From: Zeugodacus cucurbitae
Lineage: Eukaryota; Arthropoda; Insecta; Diptera; Tephritidae
DNA: 64,000 nt
NCBI RefSeq assembly: GCF_028554725.1
Contig: NC_071671.1
Coordinates: 54,020,501-54,084,500 of the forward strand
Reading direction: 5' to 3'
The notes beneath the pieces were generated by a model, which did not search any database, had not been told where the DNA came from, and was given only the letters and a program-made list of their open reading frames with translations. How positions within the stretch are numbered: position 1 is the first letter of the stretch; each line of letters opens with the position of its first letter. A program made the position numbers and the translations under genes. This document shows, piece by piece, positions 47,534 to 59,790 of this stretch.

Positions 47534-48830
47534 CGAATGTGAAGAATCACTTGATTCAAGTGGGGGGTCAGTCTTTCAAGTGACAGCTCCTTAAATCTTC
47601 TTCACATATTTCTGTTACTAAAGATCCTCTGACTCGTAAATCTCTCCTTGAAACAAATGAGACATTTTTTGAGCTGCCGATCCGAGAAGTTTACTCGGTT
47701 TTCTGATCTGAATATTGTTTATTTTCGTGTAGTCTTACTTCTTAATTTTCTGCTGGTCTTTAGTTTCATTCAGTTAAGGAAACGCTGCATTCTTAATTTA
47801 CTCATTCTATACATCCGTTTTTTTATGAGAAGAAAAAAATATTGCGTCTTGTTTTTGAATTATCCAAGGACGTTATGGGGCTCTATAGGAAATTGATTGC
47901 TATGTCATTTCAGTCATTAAGTTAAAAAACCGAACCAAGCTACTCAAATAAATATCTTTCAAAGAGATCTCGTATGCAATTCCATACTGGTACACCATTT
48001 TGTCCCAATTTGGTACTTATATGTTATTGTGTCTCCACAAAAGACAATTCCATTCGAAATTTCATAATCCAGTGTTAAGTATCTTCGTACATAAGTGTGA
48101 GTTTAATCGTAAAGGGATTCTCCTACGAATCGGAAGACGTTACAATGTGTTCTAGTAGTCTAAAACTGACAGAAGACGAAATCCTATGAACATGAACTCG
48201 ACCATCAACCTTTTCATCTGGTCCGAACAATCGATTGAAGAATATCTCCACGCCTATATAAACGTTTCTTAAGTAGCAAGATCTTCCGCAAGAAAAGGTC
48301 TTTCTTCAAGAAAACAAGTCATATAAACATATGTATGTTAAAGCCCAGAATCCCTGCGAGCCTGAAATAGTAATGGTGATGTCATGAAAGGCTGACGAAT
48401 TAGTGAACTTGTAATATAACAGTATGGTTAACACTCAACCCACCACAAATTCGTGTTTCTTTCGAGTAATGTTTATAAATTAATAATAGGCCTTAGTTAC
48501 TCAGCACAAATTACGGTAATTGTGCGTCAATATTTGTCAAAGCAAATGTGAATGAGAAATTGTGAATGTCAACAGAAAGTAGGCAAGAAGCGTTGACAAA
48601 GCGGCTACTTAATGCTAAGGACTGGACTGTGGTGTGAGCTCCACTTATTCGTACGTTACGGGTTGCAATCAATTCTCAATCATTTAAATAATAAATAGAT
48701 ATTGCGTAGGGAAAGAAGAAAACTCTTTCGATTCTTATGAAACACCAATTAATCCTTTCGTTGCATATTTATACAAATTTGTGTACATATTCGTTTATGC
48801 CGCAATCATACAAGTAATTTTTCTACATTT

Positions 48831-48849
48831 TGACTGACTGACTGACTGT
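48831..48849 (+). repeat. (TGAC)n microsatellite
   Basis: TGACTGACTGACTGACTGT. Confidence 0.9.
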
Positions 48850-49064
48850 CATACACACATGCCACAGCGCATACATAATGCATTAAGTGGGAAGAACACA
48901 AATGCCACAGAACTGGCTCGCATGCGTGATGTGCGTTGCGGATATATTCCACGGTAGGGGCGCGGCTGGAAAAAATTCTGATTGGTGAGAAATTGGAAAA
49001 AACTGTAAATTTGGTATTTACTTCTTTTGAATACCCAGTAGGGAAGTGTGCTGGCCAGGAAGTG

Positions 49065-49385
49065 GTCCAATTCTGGTCCAAAAAGTACTAGTTGAAGTTC
49101 GAGCGCTGATCAAGTTTTAATTTAGATAATATATAATCATATAATCCTGTGTTATTTAGACGTGTTTTCGGTGATTTTAATTTTCTGCTTTTCTCACTCC
49201 GCAAGAAAATAAGACTTACATAGTCAGTATTGCCTCAGATTTATATGGCGCATAGCGTCTGCCACTTCGCAATTATTCTGCAAAAATATCCACGAACCAT
49301 ATAATGGCTCTGCATTATCAAAAAATAAAATTCCCAAGTGGTCCACTTTTGGTCCATAAACAACTAGTTAAAATTCGAACTCGAG
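49065..49385 (+). repeat. Diverged direct repeat pair
   Basis: TGGTCCAAAAAGTACTAGTT followed by GAAGTTCGAGC at about 49073 recurs as TGGTCCATAAACAACTAGTT followed by AAAATTCGAAC at about 49351, about 280 bp apart. A shorter CCGCAACTAGTT is near 49484. Confidence 0.65.
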
Positions 49386-51622
49386 ATTTTTTAATATAAC
49401 TAACTTGCGAATATGATTGTGATGTCTTAAATGGTATGAATTCTCATAAAAGTGGTAAAATTTTACCATTTCTGAACTAGTCCGCAACTAGTTCTTATAG
49501 CCCTACAGTACATATACTTAAGCCATTTGTAATTATTTATTATTCTCCGATTATGAAATATAATTTTCCATATTTTTTAACCACATTTGCCCACATTTTT
49601 TCAACTGACCCCTGTGGTCAAAGTGAATTTCAAATAATTCAAATGGATTGCAACAGCATTGCATTGTCATATTTCTGACGCAAACAAATGGTGCAGACAC
49701 TCGCCTCCTGTCTTTTACAAGCGAGTCCTTCGTTGCATTTCATTTGTCACCGCGCCTCTGAATGCCAGAGTACACGTCCATATGTAATGTGTCACGCTTA
49801 TTTGCAGCACGCATGCCGCATGGGCGCTGCGTATGAGGAACATCCAACCATATTGTTGTTGCTGTTGCTTGGGTGAGTGGCACCATTGCTGCGCCGTTGC
49901 TTCTCTTCCTGCGCACATTTACCGCTATGCGCCTTGGCACTTTCATAATTCCTGTTCACCTTTTAGCATTACATGACATGTGCTTGTTGTTGTTGTGGCA
50001 TTTTTTCATTCTTCCTATAATTACTTGTCACGTGACTAAGAAATGCCACACAAAAGTCTGTTTGCTTGACATTTGCTGTACACTTGTCCACTACGGAGAA
50101 ATACTTTTTGTAATTGGGCCACCAGCTCTGTTGCAACTGTTACAATATGACAGGCAATCGTTTTTCCATACGCACATATTTTTATGCATTTGTAGTTGTT
50201 GTGTTGCCTGGTGGGTATTTCGACAGCAATAACGCATTATCTGATATTAAAATTGCAAAAAAAGGTTTTATTTGAATTTCGCATTTTTCTGATGGCTTGT
50301 TTGAGGAATTAAATGTCGGCAAATATTTACTTTTTATTTATCATTATTGCAACTGTTTTCTTAGCAATGTAAATTATTTGTAGACTAGATGCCTAAAACA
50401 TTTTTTCTTCGTTATTAATGCTATAAGAGTATAAGAGATTTTAGTCGAGTACAGAAAGCTCTCGACAATGAGAACTTTTGAGTGAAGTGTTGACCTGCTT
50501 TACTTGGTATTACAAGGTTTACCTCTTTAGTCAAGCTTCTATAAACTGATATTTTGATATGTCTCTACCATATTAATTGGCCATTAGACTTGTTAGACTA
50601 ACATTTTTTGGTATAATGGTGAAGACGGAACTGAAATCATAAAGGCTTATGTATCAATGGACCAGTATACAGTGCTTGCTGAGTTGAACTGATCAAAAAT
50701 TGGACTTTAAATAGTGTAATCAATGTATATGTTTGACAGATATGTGCATAATATAAAAAGTTAGATCGCCAATTTTAACGATGAATCGTCTGATAGTATT
50801 ATATTTTGATCAGGAAATTTCTGCTACAGAAAATTTGAAAATTTATATTTTTAAGATGCTATTCTATACATAAATAAAATGTATATTAGGTGATATAAAA
50901 TGTTATTATAGAGAGCTGCCATACAGGTACTCAATATCTTTATTAAATCGACTTAATGCATATTAATTTTTGTTTTAATATAAAGGACGTGCCGAAACGG
51001 GAGCAGAACGTTAAATATAAAGCATAATCGAGAGGCACAAATAATTATAGCACTCCTCCATATTGCCAAATTTCGCTCTCGGCATTTTTCCTGTCCCTCA
51101 AACTCATATCACCTTCAGGAAACCACTAAATATTGAAATTGATCAATGAGATCTTAATTAAAGGTGATACAAAAGAAAAATGCGTCTTCAATTTGATTTT
51201 TTGTGTAAAAATGAGTCCATTCATGGCTTTTAAAAAAATCAAAATAAATCCTTATATACTCTCAAGGTCCCTATTAATATTTCAAGGCCTTAGTTGTCCT
51301 TAAGAACCTCCCATTTAAGCAATGTTTGACAGAACTGAATGATTTGAGAACATGCAGGAGCTGTCCGAAGCGCTCACTTGGAAGCTGGAAACTATGAACG
51401 CGTTCTTCTCAAAACTGTGGTTTTCAAATTTCCTCCATCGTATCTCAAAAACGGCTTGACTGAATGACTTGAAATTTGTTCCTAAAAAATCACTAAAAAA
51501 CAGACCCTCACATGGACCGTTCACTACAATGAAAACGAGTTCTGTTTTTCTCTCTGCTGGAAAAACAATATTTTACAACTCTGGATAAAAAATTACAAAG
51601 AAAAATAATTCGAAATTCTTAA

Positions 51623-52239
51623 GGGGTTAGGGGTAGTCAGGATTTTCAAAAAATCAGTTTTATAATATATCAAATATTCTCTGAAATTTTGTAGTGGATC
51701 CGATAATAACTTTTCGACTTATTTGACAAATAACAAAGATCGCTCGGGAGCAACTTTAAATGCGTTTATCTACTATATTTTTTGAACTGGTGACAACTGT
51801 AACTCAATAACCGCTAAGTAGATTTTAATGAAATTCATACAGCATTTAGAAACAAAATAAACTCAGGCCTGATCGAAGGATTTTTTTTTGTCAAAAATTT
51901 CGATTTTTTAAGACTAATTAACTGTTGATTTTTTCCGGAAAATCTAGAAAAAAAAATTCCTGAGGCCGCAATTTTGTTAATTTAAAAAAAAAAGCTTCGA
52001 TCAGGCCCAGTATTATCTATTTATAAAACTAATTTTTTTATGCGATTGATTTTAGATGAATCTCCAAGGACTTATGATTGTCACCGCAAGGACCTTTTTT
52101 TTAAACTGGGTCAAAAACAGACAGACTTTGGAAATTATAATTTTTTTTTTAATTTTTGTTACTTCAAGTCAAAACATTGTGTAACAAAAAAATTGCTGAA
52201 AATTCTCATTTTTTCGTGTCTCTGACTACCCCTAACCCA
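51623..52239 (+). mobile_element. TTAA-flanked non-coding element, family M, copy 1
   Basis: 617-bp non-coding element. It has TTAA at 51619-51622 and 52240-52243. The terminal inverted repeat is GGGGTTAGGGGTAGTCAG at the left and CTGACTACCCCTAACCC at the right, nearly perfect over 17-18 bp. Long A/T runs and the phrase GCCTGATCGAAG lie in the interior. It is homologous to the reversed element at 57712. No coding capacity. MITE-like; a piggyBac-type target preference is inferred from TTAA. Confidence 0.85.
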
Positions 52240-53334
52240 TTAAATACCAAAAAATTACGAAAATTAAATAACGAAAATGTCTCGTGAAAACATATTTGAT
52301 TTTGTATAAGTTAATATTAATATATTTATAGCACCACTTCCATTTCAAACCAACCGCACTGCGTTACCAACAGACATCCTTTAAAAAGTCTTGCTCACCG
52401 CCGCTAGATGGCGCGGCTAGTAATAAATTTGGTTCAAGCAGATAACTGACTAGCTATGATTTTCTCACACCTGTCGAACGGTTCAACAATCCACACTTAC
52501 TTAATTAATTCATTTATGCGATTAAAAAATATTATGAAAGTGCTCAAAAATATTTAAACGACTTGATTTTCTTTTTCGTTCTTATTTGCACTTAATTTAA
52601 CGCTTAAACTGTCAACTGTAATTTGAATGTCAGAATCAGCTTGTTTGCACTTTAATTGAATAGTATATATGTACATACGTATATAGACAACGTTAGTGAA
52701 AATAAATTTTTTCAACTGTTTGTTTAACACTGTTGTTGTGATATTTTGCACTGTCATTTTATGAATTTGCAATTTTCTCAGGAACTGCAACAGTATTCAA
52801 AGTATACTTTTATGTTTGTGTGTATTTATTTATGTGACCCACACGTTGCTTGTCGCCAATTACTTCTGTTTGTGCTAATTTGAGTGAGCGTATTTGATTA
52901 ACTAATTAACGGTATAGTATTGGCTGTAGAGCAATGGTTGATGGGTAAATTGATTCGTGAGAGAGCGTTACTATATTTGAATCCATATAATTTTTATATA
53001 GATGTAGCCTTCAAATGCCACTGACCATCACAGCTGTTGAATAATTAGAGAAAATCACTGAGTTACTGAGATGAAAACATGTGACTCTGATACCAAATAA
53101 TTTTGATTTTCTAAAATTATCAAAAATAATTTCTGGACAATAATTTTTGATCAATTTTGATATGCGAGAGGTCGATTCAAAGTGAACATAGTTAGAACTC
53201 ATAATCGATGAAAACTAACAACGAATTTTAGGTCGAAATTTGTCAGATTAGATGAACTCATTTCACTTCGGAATTCAATAGACTGCCATCCGACTAGAGG
53301 TGTACCGAACCCAAAAGAACGTTTGAAGTACAAA
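52240..53334. other. Spacer with a CTCF-like motif
   Basis: No gene. Contains the motif listed at 52401. Confidence 0.45.
52401..52414 (+). promoter_or_regulatory. CTCF-like binding motif
   Basis: CCGCTAGATGGCGC matches the CTCF consensus CCASYAGRKGGCRS at 13 of 14 positions and contains TAGATGGCGC, the core preferred by fly CTCF. CTCF sites mark insulators and chromatin boundaries. Binding is not shown by sequence alone. Confidence 0.45.
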
Positions 53335-53640
53335 ATCGTGGAAAAATAACCCCATTTGAAGAAGAAGAGAATGCCACTTCACCAGGGGTATGGCAAATTA
53401 ATGGAAACGGTGCCAAAATTGCATGCATTGAACAAAGGGATGCTACCGCATCCACTATATTCTCCGACTCTCAGAATCCAAGAACCTCAATTCTCGGATC
53501 TCAAGAGAATGTTCACTAGAAATAATTTTTATAGCCTCTGAGTCTTATTTTGCATAACAAGACAAATCATTTTACCGAATTGCTATTGCAAAGTTGGATC
53601 ATACTTTTATCGATTTCGATGGGAATGACTGACCAATCAT
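53335..53640 (+). pseudogene. mariner transposase C-terminal fragment
   Basis: Plus frames give PHLKKKRMPLHQGYGKLM (from LKKKKVLFHQDNAP; the catalytic D is lost), LHALNKGMLPHPLYSPTLR (from ELLPHPPYSPDLAP; the D is replaced by T) and FSDLKRMF. After a frame change ASESYFA*QDKSFYRIAIAK and DHTFIDFDGN follow, matching the C-terminal KxxYYxxGIxKLExRYxxCIxLxGxY. The N-terminal half and inverted repeats are absent. Confidence 0.75.
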
Positions 53641-56600
53641 GAGACTGGCAAATCGCCGTTAAAAGTTTTCACACGCGTAACATCACACAAAGAACACAAA
53701 TATTTACTAGTGAAGCATGAAAGTAGTACGAGCTCATACTCAGCGAAGACATCGCTTGAAATGCGTGAATGATTTGACTACTTTCCGAATAGCCTCACCG
53801 AACAGCAGATCAATGAATTTACAGTCACGTAACAAAGTTTAATAGCGCGGTTGGGACGTGGCATTCGCATAAATTCTACAAGCTTGTAATGTAGATATAC
53901 ACCAATGACTCTAGGGAAGCAGAAAGGCAGACGTGAGTGGAGTTTGAAGAATGCAAAGTTTGCTAGGAACTAAGGCAAAGGCTTTCGCTTAGGTTATGTC
54001 AAGGCTAAAAAGCTAAGGATCGAATGGGACATGCTGCTTCGCGAATTCCAAGCCCAGCGATGAGCATGACAGACAGCTAGACGTGGTTGCAACCAATGAA
54101 CTGAGCACCACCGAACGAATGGCGACTGCGTGAGCGAACGATTGAAGAAATAATTTGGTTAGTTGAGTTGCCAACTGTCGCACATCACAAAAAAAGCGCA
54201 ATAAGTAGGAACAACGAAATGTCCATTGGACAAACAACGATCACGGTTACCTTCACCGACAGCACAACAATTCGAGTAACATACTGGAATATTGCCGTCA
54301 GCATCGTCGTGTACTCACGAATGTCTAAAGTTATTTCGAAGTCAGCGTTTCATTCAAAAGCTTACTGTACACGACCGCGCCAGCTACTGGTGCTGAGCTC
54401 CAGCAACTAAAGCAATTGCTTATAGCCAATCATTCGTCCAACCAACAACCATCCATCTTTTGGAGTGAAGGCAATCAAACAGGGACACGAACAGTTCAGT
54501 TTCTAAACCGACGCTGCAGTTGGAGGTAGCTCAACTGAAGGAGATCACATGCAGTTGTGTGTTGGGAACATGTCTTCAAAGCTTACCGACATGGCAGCCA
54601 TAAGCGTATGTATGTGGTGTGACCGCTGGTCGTACGGCATCAGTGCCTGACACCGACCGTGGGGAATTGTGGGAATTTCCTTTTCGTTAATCCGCAGTGC
54701 AACTCGGTTGCATTGTTTGTGCGTGCGGCGTTGAAGCGTTGCATTTGTTGGCTGAGGAATGCAAAGTTTTTCGTAAAATTCATTCCGCCGGCAACAGCGG
54801 TATCGCTGGTGCTCACACATACTCAACCATATAAGTACGTCTCTATGTCTATATAGCGGTCTCAGTAAGAGCCGTCCGCAGCACCGAGCAAAGCAAGTCA
54901 TCAACAGAGTCATTTTGGTGACAGTATTCCCCCACATACAACCGTCCCAACAGTTCGAGTTCGAGTCCACATTGCGGCTGACAAAGTCATGCCTGCTGCC
55001 TCAAAAACGCAATTGCAATGGCGCGGGAGAATGTTGTCGTCTTCGTCGTCGTCCAAACAACTTCCACCTTCCACTGCTGCTAAATATCGAAGTAGCCGTC
55101 GTAGTCGCTATGCAGTTCAATTCAGTTCAGTTGCGTCCATTTCTCTTTGATGAGTGCGACTGTCGGCGACACATCAAAAGACCCGAAAAACGCCAGTCAG
55201 GTGAGTGCATCCGCTAGACAACCAAGCAAGCCAAGTCAAGCAAAGCAAACAAGCAACTAACCCAGCTAGCCTGCCAGCCAACCAGCCATTCAGGCAGTCA
55301 GTCAAGCAAAGCTCGCCAACCGCTGACTGGTCGCTGGGTCGCAAGACGAAAGGGGTTCACCAAGAAGACACCAGTCGTCACTGGACAACCGCAAGCGGTA
55401 TGATAAGAATTTTTCGGCCGGTGCATTTCGCGCGGTCAATGTGCGATCGGTCGCTGGTGCTACTGCTACCGCTCTGCCTGCCACCACATTCGTCGCAGCT
55501 TGTTTGTTAGCGGTTTTGTGCGAATTTATTGAATACTGCGCGGAGTTATGCACAGCTACGCATTCGCTTCCTTCTATGTACTCGTATTTCGGCCATAAAA
55601 AACTGGCCAGCACCTCGTTCCCCACGCGTCATTGCAGCGGTAGCGAATGCCATTTAGCGCGGGTTGGAAAACCGCTAACGATCGTCAAGTTCCACTTATG
55701 TATGTCGCCGGTTTGAGGAGTGATGTTGATGCATTGAAGGATATGTGGCGGTTTATTCAAATTAATTGAACATTTCATTTGAATAGTGCTGGAATGCGTT
55801 TGTGCCTCGGAATCGTCGTCTGTTCGTCGCTTGAGCTGCTTCTGTTGCTTCTGCAGCTCGTGTTCAGCTTCCCATGAAATGCAAGCCATCAATCCTCATT
55901 TGGGTGGACACTTTTTATGGCCTCGTAGTTGGTGTTGTTGCATTCATTAAAGAGTGGGAATGTTGCCAGAAAGTTCAATTTGTTGGCATTTGCTAACAAG
56001 CAACTGCAGTAGCTACATTCTATTGAGTTCACTCGTTTCGAATGAGTACAACTACATTGTCTGTAAAAATGGCTATGCAAATACATAATTGGCATTGCTG
56101 GCTTTAAAGGGGCTGAGTTAGTAATACTTATAAAGTCACATGGCCATTCGGTCGACAACATCTCCCCTTCTTAAGAAGTAAGACAGCTCTATTTGTTTTC
56201 TAAGCAAATCATTCGGTATTTCTATTGAGCTCAAATATTGCTATATATAAATATTTTACTTTATCCAATAAATTTGGCTTATTAGAAGTAAACTTAATTA
56301 TCAAAATGTCTTCTTTAATATACCACAGTTACGAACTTTTAAGTTTAGATTTTTCGTTTATCCTCATTTGCCATTAAACACTCATACAATGAAGACGCCG
56401 TCAAATCGAGAGCTGAATCTTGTAGCTTGACTTTGATCTTTAGTATGATATTTTTTATGACATAAGTCCAAGAGGAACCGAGTTAAATTCGGAACTCTCT
56501 CTGTAACTTCTATCCGACATTTCCACTGAAGTAATGAGTTCTGAGTTGACCAACAAAGTTCCTCAATAGATTATACTACTCCAGAGTTAAGCTTTTTCAA

Positions 56601-56924
56601 ACTTCTTTTATTGATCTTCTGTTCAACTGTAAATATTAGTCGAGTCGGAGTATTATATATTGTTCTCGTCAGTAAATTATCAATATCTATTGATATTAGC
56701 GTATAACAGATCTGTTAGATAATATAATATATATGTATATGGCATTATTCGGAAATAAGAAGGTTCTTATAGTTTTTAGTTGTCTCCGAAGTGTTGATCG
56801 GTTTTATGAAACGCTTTTTGGTATATGGAATATACTAGCAGGTTCGCTATTGCATTCCGTTGTTAGAATAAAGCTCCCATTGTTGTTCGGTAACTTAATT
56901 CGAACCTAGTACACTACACCTTTC
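53641..56924. other. GC-richer region, possible host promoter or 5' exon
   Basis: No recognisable domain. From about 54000 to 55730 base composition is clearly less AT-rich than elsewhere and frames stay open on both strands. It contains a strong splice donor at 55200/55201. Confidence 0.35.
54980..55206 (+). other. Candidate 5' exon ending in a splice donor
   Basis: CCAGTCAG/GTGAGT at 55193-55206 fits the donor consensus (MAG/GTRAGT). Upstream, TTCAGTTCAGTTG (about 55118-55130) offers initiator-like sites. A short frame from about 54989 (MPAASKTQLQ...) ends in a stop before the donor, so if this is an exon it is probably untranslated. No acceptor partner was identified. Confidence 0.3.
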
Positions 56925-57005
56925 GATCTCATATGGATGCCTGGACACGAGAACAAAGAAGAAAAGTGATGCAGAACGTCTCACATTGAAAAGCGGACTT
57001 AGTGG
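56925..57005 (+). pseudogene. LINE RNase H remnant (possible)
   Basis: The frame reads FDLIWMPGHENKEEK, matching xLxWVPGHxxIxGNExAD of the RNase H domain in Jockey/I/R1-type LINEs, then (after one frameshift) SDAERLTLKSG. Only about 25 residues are recognisable. Confidence 0.4.
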
Positions 57006-57711
57006 TCAGTCGATTTTCATATCTACATTAACATATTTTTTGAATGGTCAATGTTAGATCTACGAAGAATAAATGTCGAAAAATACACCTTATAGCATCT
57101 GCCATATAAGTTTGGCGAAAAATGTAGATTATTAAAAAACATTTACTAATCACTTGGAGCTTTAAGTGACATTTTTTCCACAGAAATAGTGTCTAAGCTT
57201 CGTTAACTATTTAAAGGCCATTATTTTACTCTAGAATTGTGTCCAATAGCTTTGATTGAAATAGATGAGTCAAGTATAATTATCACTGAAAAGATTTTAT
57301 TATTCATTTTCATTTTTATTTAATTTTCGAAGTTCATTGATCCGATCGCTTCACTTCAAGACTCTGACAGAAGGTGGAATGAAGTAGCCAAATTCCAATA
57401 TAAAATTTGGTAGAAAATCCATAACGGGTACCAAAGCCCTTTCTGATAATACAACAGAACTGACGAGGACCTTGTCGCGGATTTTGTGTATAAGTTTCGG
57501 ACAAATTTTTATAACTAGCGATCACCCCTCGATGAAAGAGGCTGATCTCTGTATGAAGAAACTACACATTAAAACTCACTATCGGGATCGATTTTACACT
57601 TGAAAGACCCTCGTTTTAGAAGGAATAAGAGTTCCAATAAATAAGAAGGGGGTATGACGAGTGTTCCGCTCATTCTAGAATATGTAAGAAATCAATTTTT
57701 ATGGATTTTAA
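57006..57711. other. Unique spacer
   Basis: AT-rich. A 63-codon frame on the minus strand at 57334-57525 has no recognisable motif. Confidence 0.35.
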
Positions 57712-58183
57712 GGGGTAACCCTAACCAGACACGAAAAAAAGAGAATTATTTATAGCTGTTTGTGTTGACCCAGTTACAAAAAAAGGTCCTTGTGGTGATT
57801 ATCATAAGTCCTTGGATATTATTCCAAAATCAATCGGATAAAAAAAATTAGTTTTATAAATAGATAATTTAATTAATAAAAAAAATAGATAATCAATTTA
57901 AAAAATTAACAAAATGGCGGCCGCAGAAATTTTTTTTGTAGATTTTCGAGAAAAAATCAACAGATAGTTGGAGTTAAAAAATCGACATGTTTGAAAAAAA
58001 AAAATCATTCGATCAGGCCTCACTTTATTATGTATTCTAAAAGCTGTAGAAGCTTCACGAGTTAAAAAAAACATACTTTAAAAAAACATACGCTCTTTAA
58101 TATTTATCGAAAAACCCGAAAAGTAATTATCGGTTCAACTTCAAATTTTTAGAGATTATTTTTAAGACATTACTCTTAACCCC
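57712..58183 (-). mobile_element. TTAA-flanked non-coding element, family M, copy 2
   Basis: 472-bp reversed and shorter copy of the element at 51623. It has TTAA at 57708-57711 and 58184-58187. It starts GGGGTAACCCTAACCAGACA and ends TTAACCCC. The complement shares AAGGACTTATGAT, AAGGACCTTTTTTT, CTATTTATAAAACTAATTTT and AGGCCTGATCGAA with copy 1. No coding capacity. Confidence 0.83.
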
Positions 58184-59399
58184 TTAATATGAGTTCGGGT
58201 ACATACTATGAATTTCGTTTTATTTATTATGTTTTAGGTTAGTAGTTGAGGTATAAGAACATACTCTTAAGTTCACTGAATAATACCTTCCAAAAAAATA
58301 AGTTTTAAGTAAGTTAAGTAAATTGTATGACAACTTCGTGAAAATTCCAATAACAAAATAATTTTTAACATTGGTCTTAATGTAAGTAAGTCATTCCAGT
58401 AATTTGCTTAATAAAAATGTGTCACTTCATTTACTCCATTTGCTTATCAACAAAGACAATCAAAGCTACTCTACATACAAGGGAACTTATACTTTCGGTC
58501 AATTTTGTAATAGGACCAAATGAAAAGTGCCATTATTAGGTGCTTAAAAGTGACCATCAAATAACGATGGAATGAGAATGTGTGGGCGCATGCAAGAGTA
58601 GCCATTAACCTTTAGACCGAATATACATATGTATGTATTTACACTGACCCAAACAAGTATGCAGTGGCGAGTGAAAGGTGGCCAACAAAAGACCCGCCGA
58701 AATTATTACGCACAATTTCTTCGCTTATCAGTGATGCATTTGCGCCTTGCAAGAGTGTGTGTGTGTATGTGTGCGTGAGTTTCTGGTGTGAGCAAATGAT
58801 ATTTTGAATATCTAATACTATTTTTGCTTTTCACTGCCACTATCTAGCGAAGGCGAAGTCAGTGGCGCGAGGGTGCATCTATTTATGTCATATTTCTATT
58901 ATTATTAACTGCACATAATTATATAGCACAAGCACAAATTGGACAACCCACTGCATACACACGGCGGGTAAAAAGAAATGTTTCAAAGATGCGCCGGAAG
59001 GATGTCTTAGGAAAATACATAGAAGTATGTAAATGCCAAAGTGCAGAAGGAATATTAGGGGGGAACATTATAACTTAGAATACGATGATGAAATGAAGCT
59101 TGAAAAAGTGGTAAACTATTTATATAAGCCACAACCTGCAGGTCCACTGATATGGCCTTATCTTACCAATAACGCATCAAATGCTGGTTTCTAACTGGTC
59201 AGTAGTATCTGTGTGTTCAGGATAGACACATGACTTTGTGTATTTTTTTAAGAGTAGCCTAACGAAGGCAAATCACGTGAGCTAGTTGGTCAATAGACTA
59301 GTCCATATCATAATAAAGATAGACCCATTAGACCCATCGAGGTTTCCTACTTTTTTAAAGAAAAAATACAGAAAATTAAAATTGAATGGGGCATGTTTA
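58184..59399. other. Unique spacer
   Basis: No gene recognised. A GTGTGTGTGTATGTGTG tract is at about 58755. Confidence 0.4.
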
Positions 59400-59790
59400 T
59401 TATCATTCGAAAGAACATTCTTTGGGATTTATTTTTTTAAGATTATCTCCTTCAAATGTTGGTCGCGGCCACATCTCAGATGGTCCAATAGTTGAATAAA
59501 AATTTTCGATGACTCATTTGAGCATTTCGACCAACGAATGACTCGCGTGATGTTTTGCTCTAAGGCTTGAATCGAAGCGGGATTGTCAGCATAGACTTTA
59601 GACTTTACACATCCCCACAGGTAAAAAACATAACGGTGTGATACCACACGATGTGGGTGGCCAAGCGACCGGCCCAAAACGTGTTCTCTCAATAATTTGT
59701 TGATTGATTGATGCCATTGAGCCGCAAATGGGCCGATTAAGTTGACCATAAGTTGACGAAGCGCGCGAAACACTTTATTTTTCCATCAAC
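59400..59790 (-). pseudogene. mariner-type transposase remnant, family 2 relative
   Basis: Minus-strand relic. Frames give FRALRQ at the HTH start, a deletion joining to an LRLNGINQSTN-like segment (from FWLNGxVNKQN), GPVAWPPTSCGITPL (from GPVNWPPRSCDLTPL) and WGCVKSKVYADNPASIQALE. The end is IQLLDHLRCGRDQHLKEIIL. The stop is followed by an AATAAA-type sequence. The internal deletion removes nearly the same part of the gene as in copies 3 and 4 of family 2, though the sequence is divergent enough to be another family. Confidence 0.82.

Larger units (their letters stand above)
47534..51622. other. Unique spacer
   Basis: No gene recognised. A (TGAC)n tract is at 48831, and a diverged duplicated segment at 49065-49110 and 49340-49385. 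The block 49690-50220 is GC-richer with open frames on both strands but no domain. Confidence 0.4.

Noticed and set aside
54545..54970. 141-codon minus-strand frame with many cysteines
   Set aside because: No recognisable cysteine spacing or signal peptide; overlaps the candidate exon region on the other strand.
55441..55716. 91-codon frame with an alanine/leucine-rich start
   Set aside because: Begins with GTG, not ATG; the apparent signal peptide depends on that start.
57334..57525. Minus-strand frame considered as a zinc-binding ribosomal protein relic (RQFCC... pattern)
   Set aside because: Alignment to RpS29-type spacing fails beyond a few residues.
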